A DNA stretch of 64,000 nucleotides from Chaunax sp. Z400 (Eukaryota; Chordata; Actinopteri; Lophiiformes; Chaunacidae): NCBI GenBank assembly GCA_037577475.1, contig CM075201.1, forward strand, positions 8,289,501 through 8,353,500, read 5' to 3'. Below, piece after piece: positions 1 to 14,340 of this stretch (the first letter of the stretch is position 1; every line of letters starts with the position of its first letter). The notes beneath the pieces are model-generated. The model saw only the letters and a program-made list of their open reading frames with translations, was not told the origin of the DNA and searched no databases. The position numbers and the translations under genes were made by a program.

Positions 1-3000
1 GCTGTCGAGCCAGATCAACAAGGCAGGAACGAGAGCAAAACTAGAAAAATAGACAAAAGAAAGATTTAAAGGCTTAAAGTGAATTCGAGACACGACATGA
101 CAAGAAACAGCCACACCAAAGAATATCGCGGGTAAAACCTCAAATGCACTTATAGCGAACTACTGAAGTAGTTTCATGTTTAGTTACTCAACAAAAAAGA
201 AAATGTCATTCTAACCATTAGACCAGCAAGTGGATATTTGAAACCAGACTCATGTTGGTACTTCTCTGCATTTGGCCTGACATACAGGACATTTCTCAAT
301 GACATAAAAACAGTGGATTAAGCATGATTATATATTAATGAATGAATCCTGTGTTTGAGTGCTGCCAACCTTTCAATGATGAAATACACTTCATTGAGCC
401 AGACAAGATCCTTCTGACACTTAAATCACAGCAACAAGGCTTTAGTGTGACAAGAGGTTGATATTACAGTATGTAAGGGTTTGCTGTGTATAATTGTGCT
501 ACTTTTAATGTTTTAAGTTCATCTGATTACACAGAAATGGCTGTAAAAAAAAAGAAAAATCCAAAGAAATGATCTTGTCTAAAGTCAAGTTTGGACTTAG
601 CTTCTGTTGTCCAATTAGTTTCTATTGCTTTAGATATTCTTCACAATAATTGCAGCTGTGTAGCTATAGTAACATCTAATTGTATTCATGCACTTACAGC
701 ACAGTCATCACATCCTTGCATCCTTATCGTTACTCTGATGATAATGATTGTTACACAAACCCATCTCCTGGCTTTAGCTTATATTGCAAAGAGTGATACG
801 AGCATGACATCGATCTCAACTCACTCTCTGCGTGAAACCATACAAGCTTGTTTCCCAAAACATCGGGGTGACTCATTGGAACATAAACCACTTTTTCTGC
901 TCATCCCTTAGAGACACATATTCATAACATACACAAACTCACTCATTTGTCAAGTAAAACACAGGCAACTGATAAATGCCAGACATTCTTTCTCAGGCTG
1001 TATAAACTACAATTAAGTGGAACAGTTGAACACTGTCATTCACCCAAGTATGTGGGGTAAGGAATGTGAGTTGTGTTTCTATGCCTGTGTGTGGCCAGGA
1101 CAAGGTGTCTGCAGCCACACTCTCTCTTACATTGTGCATTTGATCTTTGCAAATTACATTTTTACAATTTATTTTAATGACAAAGATGTAATAACAACAT
1201 TTGTAGTACAGTACTGTGAATAAGACATTCTTTCTGCATGCTTCTACGCCACTAACAACAAAATTCACAATGAAGCAATCTCCAGAGAGGAGAGTCAAGG
1301 TCATGGACATGATAACACCTCCCAACTGCAGCACACAGATGTTCAGGGCAAGATACCAACTGAGGGGAAATGTTTGAGGAATACACTAGCACAGCACCAG
1401 CTTAAGAATTCATATGAAAAGATGTAAGGACAGATTTATATTTATGATAGATCATGAAGTCTATACATTGTTAGAAAAATGAAAAATGCTGATTATAATT
1501 TCCCAAAACCTTTCCTAAAGTTAATGTCTTCAAATCATTTGTTTTTTACAGCTGACTGTCTACAATCAAAAGATTTCCTTTTTTCAATTAAATGACACAG
1601 AAAACCAGCAGAAGTGAACGTTTTGCCTTATTTCCTAAAAAAAATTAAATAAATTGAATAATTGAACAGTCATTTACAATATTTGCAAATTTCTATTTAT
1701 GTATTAAGTTAAGGCCTGTTTGATTCTGTGCAATAATATTGTGGACAAAACTGACCTTGTATTGAAAGCTTTTAATAGCTCAATGGTAACAAGCAACCAA
1801 GTCCCCAGGGCAGACTTGAACAAGAACATTGCTGGATACATGATAAACATCTGAACCAACTAGGTCACCAGGACACTTCCACCATAGAACAAATTCATCA
1901 GGCTGTCAATAACATAAAAGCTGTGATCTTAGTTTTTTAAACCAAAATCAAATGTAGAGACTAAATATACTTCAATCTGCATGTAATATTCGTGCAGTGC
2001 AAAAAAAATCCAATTACGTTTTGTTATTGTTACTATGCTGAATTGAGAACTTAAAACTGCATTAACTGCAGCGTCATTGCATTTCACTAGTGCATGTCTG
2101 CATGATCTATATTCATTTTACTTCATTTCGGACTTAATTGTGCCCCTGGTAGTGACAGCCCACCACAATATCTCAATCAACCAACACAGAAACAAGCTCA
2201 GAGCTGCCCCTAAACCACTCACTGACTTTAAATTACTGTCACTGTGAGGAAGACACACGATTGGCCACAGCAATGGATGCCCTTGGAATGCAATGGCCCT
2301 AAAAGCAATCATTATCTTAATAATCGAGGAGGATATTCGTAATGGGGTACATTCAGCCACATCAGATCATATGTTGGTTCTGTGCTTTTCCATCAAATTT
2401 TGTTAATAACGTGCACAGTAGAAGAGAATTCTCACTTAGCTCTGTAATAAGCCCCGTGACGTGACAGTGGGCAAATAGCTGCTCTATGGTATTAATACTC
2501 CTCTAGTTGGATTATGTTTGCATCTGATTTTCAATAAAGAGTTCAACACTTTCATAAATGTGGAAAATCTGCTTTCTTCTCGAAAGGAATGATATCGCCC
2601 AACATTAAATAAGAAGATAGAGCCAGAATGCGATCATTTTAGCTTTGCATAAATTCATACATTGGAAAACAAAGTGACTGACTACACAAATTCCCCAATA
2701 TGCCAAACATTCACCTTAAGATGCATCTTTAACCTGATTGAAAATGCAGATTGACCCTCTTGTCATACAGGTATCTGTGTACCTCTTGATGACATCTATT
2801 AAGGATAAGGAATTTTACAAATCCAAACACAACATCTGACATCTGACTGACATCTGACTGACATCTTCTACTTTTGGTGCTCGCTTGTAATTATGCCCAT
2901 TAGACTCTCTGATTGATAAATGGGTAAAACAAAGTATTAACTGTGGCATGTTGCTTGTCCTTTTTCACAAATGAACACACTAACCTGACATTGCTTATGA

Positions 3001-6000
3001 AGAAAGATCACTAAAATGTGCTTTGGTTTAAAATTTTTGAAGCTGCAGTCTGACAGCCTCAAAAACAGAAGCGAGTGTCTGACACATTGGTGGAAGACAA
3101 GCCAAGGAGCCAAACTAAAATCTTATCAAAACACAGCTGCTGCTTCTGCTGCTGCTGCTGCTGCTGCTGGTTGTGGTGGTTGTGGTGGCACTGCACCGGT
3201 GCTGGTGCTGGTGCCACATGGTTACCTTGGAAAAAAATACAGTCCTCATTTTTAATGTTTGATCTTGTTGACCTTGCTTTCAAAAAAAAATTTCATAGAC
3301 ATTATCGCTGCTTAAAGAACATACATTTATCCTAAACTGATGAATCACTAAAATAATACAGATTACTAGAGATACTACAGATACTAGCGCTCCATTTATA
3401 AATACAGTGTATAAGAGGAAACCCTTGCAGTATATATTTTTTATTTCAAGGCACTAGTCTATCAACAGTACCTGCAGGGAGCAGCAATACACCAAATGGC
3501 AATAAAGCACTGCAGTGGGAGCAGCCAAGAAGTCAGAGTTCAGCACGGATGAAAACTGGCATCTGGGACTCCATAATATCCTGACCCTCGTTTTTCATTC
3601 CAAACCTGCTTGTGTCAATCACTTCCACTGGGCAAACATGATTTTAACTGTGTTCCTGACAAATTGCTTTTCGCCTCATCTTTGCTATGAAGAACTGAAG
3701 CATTTCTGAACAGAGAAGAACGAACAAGAAAGCAATCTGCGTACTCCAAATGTAAGGAAATGCAGCAAACGGGGAAAGACGTATAAAAAAAATGCCTGAT
3801 TGTAGTGACTAAATCATCAACAAAGCCAATGTGTTTTGACCGCTGTTTTTTTGAATGGATTTCAGTCCTTTTTTTCTATTAAAAGCTTACCCTCTGATGA
3901 GCTTTTCAAACTGATTTCCAGAGGCCGATTAAAACTGCTCATGTGGTAGTAATTTGAGAATTTATCTGTATGAACAGCTTTTTATTTGGCTCCATTCATG
4001 GTGTTGCTGTTGATCACTGTTGGCACAGGACTCACAGTGGCTGGTTGTTGATGTAAGGCATGCTGTTAAAGCACAGCTCTCCAGCTTGGCTCGCTATGAT
4101 GTGTGGAGTGACTTTGAGGATATGAGTCCAAAAATGTCTCCATGCTTCCGTGATTTAACAAAGAAATTGGATTAAGTTGAGTTTCTGATATTCTTTTGTG
4201 TGTTCTAATAAATTCCTTTCAGAGTGCAAAACTCCATTTACAATCTAAAAAAAAAAAAATCAAATAAATCATTGCCAAAAATGTTGATGATCTGATTAAA
4301 GAGAGGTTTGTTCAGCTGTTAGAATTAATTGTCATGACTTGTAAACAATAAATAAATAAACAATAAAGGCAACAGTTAGGCATAGCTCTCATTGCCAAAA
4401 CAGGTATTTGTGGAAAACAACTAACAAATCTGGCTCCACTTGATACCAGCCTTGCATGTCACAGTTAAAGGTCTTTGAATTGAGTAAAACAATGAAGTGA
4501 AGAATTTGTGTTCCCTCTGTTCTTATTGCACTGGAAAATCACAGGCTAGGTGTTTGGTTTAGAGTTTTAGTTTAGTCAGATCCTGTTTCATTGTATAATT
4601 TCTCTCTTCATGTGTCATGTTTCACCTGTCCTTACTTAGCCTTCCTAAGCCTTCCTAGTGTATTTAGCCTGTGTGTCTTAGTCTTTGCACTTTGTGTCTA
4701 AGTGTTCCATTATTTCACAGTGTTGTTTTTCCACTGGTTTTCCCAGTTTTTCACACCTCACCTGTTTTGTTTTGTTTTGGCCTGCTTCTTGATATTGTAT
4801 GCCTATCTTGGATGGCTCCTATGTTTCTTGCCTACCTCATTTTTCATCATTGTGTAGGAGCCACAATACGTGTTATCAAATCCCTGATCTGCATCTGGGA
4901 TCGCCTACTCCTCGTTTTCCCTGTCTTTAGCACGAACGTGACACCGGGAGAACAAAATGACTGAAGTATCCTTTCATCTCTGTATTCCTGCATACAGATC
5001 ATGAACAGAAGTTAATTACTGTATCTCACAACGTAGACTGCCAATGTCACAGTGCTTCTCCCTTCCAGACACCTTGACACCATCCCTATCCACACTTCCT
5101 TCTTACTCCCTCATTAACCTGAGGCAATTTTTTTCACGTATGATAAGATGTCATTGACTACCATTCCACCCTGAGACCCCTAGTTATATCAACTTCAAAA
5201 CGAAGGCCTTCGGCTACACTGTAGCCCAGCACAGCGTGGGAGAGATGGAATGTAACAAAGTATAGCCTGTATCCAAGAGGCTCTTTTTTTTCGCACGTTT
5301 CAGTCAAATTTAAACAAAGTTTATTAACAGATGGAAAATTTGAAGATCAGTAGGGACAACGGATGGAAACAGATGGTTTAAAGATATATACATCATTTAT
5401 TTTCTTGTGAACTAGTCAGTGAGAAAGTTGCAAGGGAATGTAATAAAAGCAGTGTGGTACGGTAGGGGAAATACTAAAGATATAGCAAAAATGGGCATCG
5501 TTAGAATGGATACTGAAATGCTGGAATCCTGTTAAAAGCTGTATGTTTAGCTCCTACAATAAATCACATTACTTAAACACAAATATGTTTTTCACAGGAT
5601 TGAAATATCTCCTCAGAGGAATGAGCTGAGTAAGTGAATCCAGCTTGACACGCTACGACTAGGCCAAACTGAAATACACATACAAAATACATTTGTTTTG
5701 GCCAAAATCTCCCTTTAGATCTTCACTCATAGCAGGTGTGACATTCCTATGACATAAAATACAAATATATCCTATTGGCTCTCCCACATGTTGAAATACT
5801 GTACTCAAGATGCTTTGAGACGCGACATTCCAAAGTCGACCTTCGCTTAACGAAGGTAACGTTAGGTAAGCACTCTGTGTATTAACAAAGTCAATCCTGA
5901 GGGCTTCATGCCACTTATTCTTGGCACTGGAACACTGGGTTTTTGTTTTGATGTCCTCGGATCAAGGCTGTCAATAAATTGTAAATTTTAATATTAGACA

Positions 6001-9000
6001 GATTCATTATTTTAACAGCCAATTAAAGTGAGCACCATCAGTTAGTTGTTTGTGGTAGCTTGGCTTATCGATTCTACCGTATAAACCAAGTCACTGGGAA
6101 CATATGGATTTTATTGATTATTAGCCGCCTGACTGGAAAGGCGATGAGTCGCACAGAGGTAATCTTCAGAAGCCTCTCTGAGGTCACACTATTGCCATGA
6201 CCTTTAAAGCTGTCCTTTCAAAATATTAATTCTATCACTTACTGCGGAAGTGAAATGTTTGAGGAATATAATAATATAATAATATAGTCAATCATTGCCA
6301 CAAATAGACAAGTTGGATCATTTTTGTGGCAAACGGATCATTTTGCTTTACAGAAAAGTTAGTGTAAGAAAAAGAAATCTGACAGTCAGTCTATCTTTAT
6401 TATCACCATCAAGGTGTCGAACCCCTCATAATTACTTACAACATCTAAAAAACTATAAAGAGCGGAATTATTCACAGAAGTAATTATCCAAAGTGCCTCA
6501 GTGCATAGCTGGACACTGACCTCAGAACAGGAAACTACAGTGAAATTGATAAACAGGTGGGAGAAAGCCACAAATCCACAGGACTTTCTGGGCTGGTCTA
6601 TCCTGATAATTGAGGTTAGTTATTATTTAGGCCTGTCTTGACAATTATTTTGAGAGGTATTGTGAGCAACACCTTGGGGTGACAAGCAGCAGACGTTAAA
6701 AAGTTTAAATAAATTAACATAAACTCACAAACAGTCCGGCGAAACCTTATTAAATCCATATTACTTATTTATTGTGTGGTGTTGGTCTGCAGCTGTAATT
6801 TTGTTTTCACAGTAGTATGATGTGATCTGTGCAGACACAGCCACATTCTATCAGACTAAATACCATACAGGGTAATTTAGTTAGTGCAAATATTGTCTGG
6901 TTGATTTAACACATTATTGAGGTGGCAGTGACCAAACTTCAGGTTTAATATTTCAACTTTATGCTCAGGTTCATGCTTAGTAAAATCTAGTCATTTTTAT
7001 CATTTGATTTTTGTATTTATTATTTGTTTTTAGCTCATTTTTCAGTTGTTGTTCCGCCAAATAAAGGTGTCATTGTGCTTTAATAAGAGCTTGACAATTT
7101 AAATAATAGAAATAATTGCCTGAACAAATGAACTACGTTGTGGTTCTTTTTACAGAGATGCACAGAAACGGTTTGCGGAGCAAGTAAGTGATGGGAGGTT
7201 CCTTTGGGCAAGGAACCAGCTACCTTTGTGGGGCAGATAGTAATCGATCCTCCTCACAGCACGGAGTTGTATGTCTATAGAAATGTGCAGGTGTATGTAT
7301 GAGTGAGCCTGTGTCAGGGTGTGATGACCAATGAACTCCAGGCCCACAGGCATTTGTTAAATCTCTCAGTAGCTTCCCTTCCCCAGGGCTGGCAACCATG
7401 CTCAGCCTCACAGCACTACAGGGAACCGGTGAGTAAACAAGGGAAGTAATCATGAAACACAGCTTTCGGTACACAATCTGAAAACACACATTACGCTAAC
7501 ACCATTATACATGCATTTATGCACATTCATTCAGAACCAAACAATTGCAGCAGCGTCTGCAGAGGTTTGAGAGAAACAAGAGATACTGTCTGCCAGAACA
7601 GTTCCCAATGCACGACATTCTCAGGAACATTTGTCAGGAAATAATAACCCCAAAAGCACCCGTGTCAAACAACACTCTTGTTGAACATTTTCTCCATGAA
7701 CTCATTTTTGCAAGGGCTGACCCTGTAGATGCTCTGTATGACAGTGTACATTAAGGTTTAAGGTGTTGGTCTATGACTTAACCCTTTAAAAGTATAAACA
7801 CACGATCAATCACAATCAGGTTTGATGGATCCCAGATCCCAAGGATGTCAGAGAAAATTATAAATTGTTTAAAAACCTTAAATCGATGACAAAGCAAGGC
7901 ATTCCAGAGCTGGTGCCAGCAGTAAAAAAATAAATAAATAAAAAGACCACATGCTAAATTAGTTGCAAGTAGCAAGTGCACCTCTCTATGAAAACAGTAG
8001 TTTCAGCAGATTCACAGAGCAACACTTTGAACACACATTTCATTACTGCCCCAGATGTTGGCTTGCTCCAGCGGAGTAAACAACATTAATGAAGATGCTT
8101 CTCCAACCAAACAGGTCTTAAGCTTATTAGTTGCTTTACTTCTAAGGGAGAACAGAGGGGATTTGACTGTTTCATCCATCGAACAAAGGAACGCTCATAC
8201 CAATATGTCTTGTCAGCGCCATCATTCCAAGAGAAAAAGTCCTCATTAGTAGTGGGACTCAGCTCTTCACTGTCACATCACAAAGACTACTGGGAGTCTT
8301 GTTAACTTAGGGACGATGCAGCAGGCCAACTTCCCCCAGTCAAGCCATTACATCATTACTTAAAGTCCAGCGTTCTGTAACGAGTGCTGCGCAGTATTTT
8401 GAGTCACAACAGTCAACCTCTTGCCTCAATGAGTGTCAGTCGCCAAAGCAGCATGAGTAAGTACATGTCAACTCTGACCGGTGCACAGCTAAGTCCAGCA
8501 GGTCAGCCACATGTCTCAGTCAAAATTTTTCCTATGGAGTTGCGACACACACCGGTGGTGGAATTAAACTATGTCCAGCTGGTCTCTGAGCCCCTCTTGT
8601 ACTTAACTTCTGCACTAATAACAGATGGTGGACAAAGGATCTATAAAGGTCAAATAAACCTCAGAGGAACTTGGTCACTTATAGTTAAAGTAATTAAACC
8701 GGTTATTAGCTCAGCTAGTATTATAAAGATATCAATCTAAAGCACTGTCAAACCCTGCACTCTGTTTGAAAGCAGCAGTTGTGAGCAGCCATCATAACAA
8801 AGGATAACAGGATGGACTATTCTTTCATTTTCCTGCAATTCCTTTTTCAGACATGTGTTTGCAGGCCATCAAACAAAACAAAGGTAGGATGGCGACGCAA
8901 GTCACAGCATCACTCTGGGGATGCATAATTTAGATCAGTGGGTTGAAAGGGACAAAGAAATCTCAACACAAGCATATGCTTTTAATGGCTATCATTTAGA

Positions 9001-11831
9001 TTATTATGTATCATCCAATTAACGCCGGCAAGATTTATTATTTAGAGGTTTAACTCTAAACGAAGGGCAGTTCCAGGTTACATTTGGTTCTGAGTATGAT
9101 TAAGTCACTTAACAGCACAGCTTTAAAGGTGTAATGTTTTAATGATAGAACATTGTACATTTTTGTGTTATAGTCAAGATACGATTGGTATCTTGGGAGG
9201 GATTGGGAGGGAAAAACCATGGAATTTAGATTGTAATTCATCATGCATGGATCATTTTCAAGGACTGGCATGTAAGCCCAGCAGCTATCCCTGCTATAAT
9301 GTCTGAGAATTCTTGTAATAAATGACTTTATGGTGGGATTTGGATCTGATATACACATGTTTGCATAAATTCAAACATTGACATGTACATTTACTGCCCA
9401 TCACCTCTTTAATGTCATATGTTTTTGCCAAAAGCTGCAGTGCAGGGAGCATCAGTGATGATATGTTGGATGTCTGGTCCATTGCACTGTTCCTTTGGCC
9501 AAAAAGGGAAGCAAACAGCAACAACAAAAAAAGCTGTGGTCAAGACAACTGAATAAATATGCCCAGTAAGGGCTTAACTTTATGAAAGGGCTCATTGAGT
9601 GAATAATGCAATACTTGGAGAAAATAACAGATTTTATCCACCCTTGAAGTCTATATTCAATCTTGCTGCTTGCAGTGCGAAAAACAAAATTGTACTCAGC
9701 TGCAAATGAATATCTAATATTTACATCATGCTGAAGGATCAGAGGCCCCTCTTAAATACAGAGACATGTCTGTCTCAAGCACAAATCCCCTTGAACACTC
9801 TTGGAACTCTCTGGATTGCATGGTTACCAAGTTGTCAGTTTGTAAATTTAGAGACAACGAACTGGAAAATTGGTGTCATACACATTTTTGTGCTCTTGAT
9901 GTGGATAGCCAACCCTTAGTACATTTCCTTTTCTGAGTCACCACTTAAAGTGGAGAAAAGAGATGGTAAAAGCCTGTGTTGCAGCCACATGTTAGCACTG
10001 TACGGCTTCTATGGTCAGAGAAGGTATAGGAAAAAAACATTCAATGGATTATCTTTGGTTTGGGAAGCGTTAGCTAAATAAAAATACCACGGTATGTTAA
10101 TTTTGAAAAATTGTGTCAGATCCAAGAATAACTCACATGCATTCTGAAGTAGGCAAACTGATCTCAATCATCCTGAGAGCAAAAACCTTGAAACAATCTG
10201 TCAAAGAAAGTAAGTCTGGCACCAAATAAAGCCATCGCTCACAATCAGACACTACGAAAACTGTAGTGCTGAAAATATGCTGTTCTTTTTTCAGTCTGTG
10301 GCCTCTGCTAATGTTACTGACAGCTGTCTTTGTCTTACAGAGTGAACATGACTGGCGCCAGTGGGAAATTTCAGGGACTTGTAATTTTGTACGATTGCTG
10401 CTGAATACAATCACAACAATTATAATTGGATATTATTGTTTCCCATTTCAGTCTGCAGTTTCACTCAAGCCAAAAATCGATTCAGTGGCTTAAAATATGT
10501 TAAATGAAAGCTTCTTTTTTTATGATTAGGTATTACTCATAATATATTTTTGATGGAGTGTGATCAAACGTCTCTGAGCCCCTTAAACCAACTTGTGCAC
10601 AACAATACGTATAGGTAAAAAAAAAAAAGATTTTCTAATATCTGGACCAAGGTGGCTGTAGCTGATGCTGCAATGTTTTGCATGAAATGAACATGATTTA
10701 TTAATGGGTGCAGGAGCTGGTGGTCCCTGATGCTTCCTCAATGGATACACCTGCAAGGTCTGCTGGATGACTGGGGCACAGCAGTTAATGCTAGCAAAGC
10801 TACAGAAAAATGTGTGTGAGTCAACAAACTCAAGTGGATATGTAAGTATGTTGTTAGCATTCCAACAAAAGACTGTTTTCAGTGTTATCGGTATTATATC
10901 AACGTTATGCTTAGGGTAATTCCCCTAGAGTGAACCTTGACCCTCCAACAAAGATGCAGCAGCTACAGTATAGCTGATACGCAGCATGCATGATCCCAAG
11001 CTTTTTTTTTCTCTCTGTCTGCAGCAGAGAAAGCAACCAGATATCCCAACATAACAGTCATACTGGGTTGTAGGCCTACTGTGGAGTTGTTAAAATAAAA
11101 ACTACAAAGTGCATTATAATACCAGAGTGCAAAGGAATCTCTTACTCTTTCAAAAATGAATACATTTATTCCAATATTTCTTCCTGAATCCTCTAGCAGT
11201 GAATGACATTGTAAGTGCATGCAGCCTTTTTTTCTTTCTTTTTTTTTCATCTATTGGAAATAACACATTGTCACTGGTCTAACTGGTGCAACTGTGAAAT
11301 GAAATCTTCATGTTCCTCATTAATCTGCATCTCATGTAATGCATGCACCCACCAGAGACTGAAGATGATATGTCCTACCTCACATGCATTGGGTGGCTAC
11401 CCTACCACTGATGTTATCATGGCAATAAAACATTATCTCAGTAAAAACCTGACTCTATCTCCCTTTTTCCCCTTATTGCGGTAATTAATTTATACCGGTG
11501 CGATAAGAGCTATAGCCTACAGTATGCTTCATTATAGCAGGGCATAGCCTATACTGTAAAGATAGATGGGTCTCTCTCAACAATTACGCTGCATGGGTCA
11601 AGGGCCGCATGCGGACACTGTGAGGAAGGGTGGCTGAAATAGCTGCAGGATGCCATGACAGCTCAAACTTAGCAAATTCATCATCACCCTCCCACCTCTC
11701 TTTTTGTGTTGCACATATTATTTGATTTATTTTTTTCCATAATAGACTACACGTTCAGCAGGCTACTTTATCTGTTTGTTTGTTTTTAAACCTCCCGTCC
11801 CGACAAAATAAAGAAAGCTCCAAACTCATAC
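1..11831. other. AT-rich intergenic DNA, no recognised gene
   Basis: No conserved protein domain could be recognised on either strand in this stretch. It holds a (GCT)n array near 3.14 kb and many short AT-rich open frames that look like chance. On the minus strand at 1131-1359, 1756-1920 and 2122-2241 there are hydrophobic open segments bounded by splice-like sites, discussed under findings. If the signal-peptide exon at 11832-11895 is real, much of this stretch would be its first intron. Confidence 0.5.
3136..3215. repeat. (GCT)n microsatellite followed by GGT-rich tract
   Basis: A run of GCT triplets with one TCT interruption passes into a degenerate GGT/TGG tract. It produces short poly-Ala, poly-Cys or poly-Gln open frames on both strands, but there are no flanking splice sites or conserved sequence to suggest coding. 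Confidence 0.85.
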
Positions 11832-11895
11832 CTGAACAAATCTGTAGAGATACCAGTAGACAAAAATAAAATCCCGTCAAACAAGCAGGCATCAT
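11832..11895 (-). CDS. Possible signal-peptide first coding exon of an unrecognised gene (partial)
   Basis: Read on the minus strand, two adjacent ATGs open a 21-codon frame beginning MMPACLTGFYFCLLVSLQ and ending ICS plus one base, followed at once by a donor of the form G|gtatgagt. The peptide has the hydrophobic core of a secretory signal. A single exon of about 20 residues ending in phase 1 is typical of secreted and single-pass receptor genes, for example immunoglobulin-superfamily members. An in-frame stop lies just upstream of the first ATG, and a GC-richer stretch lies further upstream, as expected for a 5' UTR and promoter. No second exon was identified, so the gene would continue to lower coordinates and perhaps leave the window. 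The family is not recognised, and a chance open frame remains possible. Confidence 0.35.
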
Positions 11896-11899
11896 TCAA

Positions 11900-12540
11900 A
11901 AGCAGCTGGAGACGGTGTAAATCCAGTTAAAATGCACTTTGTTTGTGGTCTATTTCATCTAAAATACAACTTCTACGGTAGAGCCGATGATGGAAGTCCG
12001 GGTGGAGAGTTCCAAAAAAAAAAAAAAAACTCCGCACAAAATACAGATAATAATGTTCAGAGCTGCTCCTCAGAGAGTGGATATCTACTTAAATCAAAGT
12101 TCAGATCAATCGGAGACATCGTTGTGGGTTATTGGGGAAGTAATCCACGCAATACTTTGATTTTCTCCACAGCTGTCCAACTCCTCTCCTCCAAATGCTG
12201 ATAACTTCGCGGAATTCATCGGTGATCAGATACGCTGTTAGTTCCAATTCACAAGAAGCTTTACGTGGCTGACTGGAGAGCAAGAATCCAAAGAGCAGAC
12301 GCGCGTAGTTGGACTCACTTTAATGGTTTAAATGTGCAGTTTCAACCCGGTTTAGTGGGACTGGCGCTGGTTGGATGAGGCGCCGTGCGTCTCTGCGCTC
12401 AGTGATGGGTTTGGTTTTCCTTCCCTGTCAGAGGATTTTCTGTTGCGCAGAGGAGATTCCTGCGAGTCAGGCACCATTTAACCGCATAAGGATACATTCA
12501 CAACACCAGGCTCGGCTTGGCTTTGGATAAGATCCAGGCT
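11900..12540 (-). promoter_or_regulatory. GC-richer putative promoter/5' UTR of the minus-strand exon at 11.8 kb
   Basis: Base composition shifts here from the AT-rich background to a CpG-containing stretch, densest at 12290-12480 with several gcgc and cgcg words. It sits directly upstream, on the minus strand, of the signal-peptide exon. This is an inference from composition and position; no TATA box was clearly seen. Confidence 0.3.
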
Positions 12541-14307
12541 ACAGCAGCTTGATAAATGTTACAAAATAACTGCAAAACTATGGAATATGGATAGAAGTTT
12601 TAACGTCCAATAGAAGGATTTATCGTCCCATAATTCAAATTGTTTCAAGTTTATTGGATGGCTGCAGGCTGCAGCACACTGAGAATTTAATTGGCTGCAC
12701 CAATTAAAACGCTTTGTTTTAAGTGTACATCATTGTAGAATATGTTAATATTTCCAAGTGTGTCTGCAGTTCAAAGTGAACATAATTTGACCTTTATGAA
12801 TGATTAATAAAAAATGTCATCCTCCTATAAAGACCGAGTGACGTGCACTTCCACTGAGTCCTTATTAAAACATAAAGGGACTGGTATCGTAAGAGTCCTG
12901 TTAATGAGCCAGAGAAATGTGCCTTCATCCATACCCGGCAGCAGAATCATCGGCCATCATCTATCTCTCTCAACATATTACTGAGAAATTGGACTGAATT
13001 TTAAGTTCATTAGAAACATAATGCCGAACATATTATGACTTGATATCAAACATGTTGAAGTAGCATAAAAATCCCATAACTATAGTGAAACTGTACTGTG
13101 ATAAAGTGCATTCTAAATTAAAAGAGATCAGTAATTTAAAGTTTATCGCAGTCTCTGTCTAGAAGCCTCAGGATGTCTTTATTTATTTAAGCGGCTCAGC
13201 GCTCCCTCTGCTGGCTGTAGGCCTGCAGCACTGTCTGGTGCAAGGATAGTTTCAACAGCTCATTGTTTAATAGTACTTTAGTTTTTTTTAGTGTTACATT
13301 ACTGATAAGGTTGTAATTCTGTTTGCCTTCACAGTGTAATAAGCACGCAAGGCTGCATGACTCTACAAACATTCACCAATTTAAGCACATGCATAATTTC
13401 TACAATAAAATGTGCATGCTTGAACATGCCTTGACATCCAATCCTGTTAGTTACAGGAAAAAAGAAATGACTTTTATGCATTTAGACAAAATTCAATCTC
13501 ACTGTCTTATTCACACACTACGGGGGAAAGCGGTGCTGCCTCTGGTCTTTAAAATCACATTTAGCCTGGAGAAATTTTGCACAGACCTCTTGCCTCAAAT
13601 CCTTTAATTGCCCATTGTGGGCCACTGGTTGTACTGCTGAATGGAGCCTGCTCTCAAAGCTAAGCCATCACAGTTGGTAAACAGCCAATAAAAAAAAATG
13701 GGAAATTACAGTGCCAGCAAAAGTTCTGTCTTTATATGCACTCTATTTTCTCCCTTTCAACAACACCATCCATCCTTCTCTCTTTGCTTTCTTGCAAGTT
13801 TTCCTCTATTCAAGATATTTGTCGCAACATTGGCATTGAATACACACATATACGCAGTTCTTTGATTTGCTTCCATGTTTCTGTTTCCTCAAGGCAATCA
13901 ACAGGGCTGTCTGATTGCTCACATACTCTCCCCAAGTGACTGTGGCTGAGACTGTATAAGTCCAATATTAGTATTGCAGAGGAAAATGTGATCTTGGTCA
14001 TGTAATGACTTCATATTTAGTTTTATCTCATAACATTGACAGGAATAAACTAGCTGTATTCACCGTAGGGTTATAGCATAAATGACGACAGGATAGAGAT
14101 TCAACAATGGAGCTATGGCTTTATGCATGCTCACAGCTAAATGTGGAGGTAGTGACTTCTATCAATTTACAATTGGTCTCAATGCCATGCACCAACATTT
14201 CCAGAACAGATGGTTAAAATGGTAACAAAGACATTTGCGTCTTCATGGCAACACAGCAAGTAAAATGGCAAGGATTTAAAGGAAACACAGCCAAGTACAG
14301 AGACCTG

Positions 14308-14340
<33 letters not shown>

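Noticed and set aside
993..1334. 113-codon minus-strand open frame taken as a single-exon gene
   Set aside because: It starts at a GTG codon, is AT-driven and hydrophobic, and overlaps splice-like sites that would cut it; treated only as part of a weak finding.
3016..3335. Overlapping open frames with poly-Ala, poly-Cys or poly-Gln runs
   Set aside because: They are translations of the GCT/GGT microsatellite in different frames.
7156..7183. 28-nt + strand segment with a perfect acceptor (tttttacag) and donor (gtaagtg), looking like a micro-exon
   Set aside because: Its coding-like frame (DAQKRFAEQ) does not join in phase with the next open segment at 7535-7754, and no larger gene is evident on the + strand here.
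13806..13939. Possible Cys-rich terminal exon for the minus-strand secreted-protein candidate
   Set aside because: The acceptor is mediocre, two frames are open, and no poly(A) signal is close; not strong enough to annotate.
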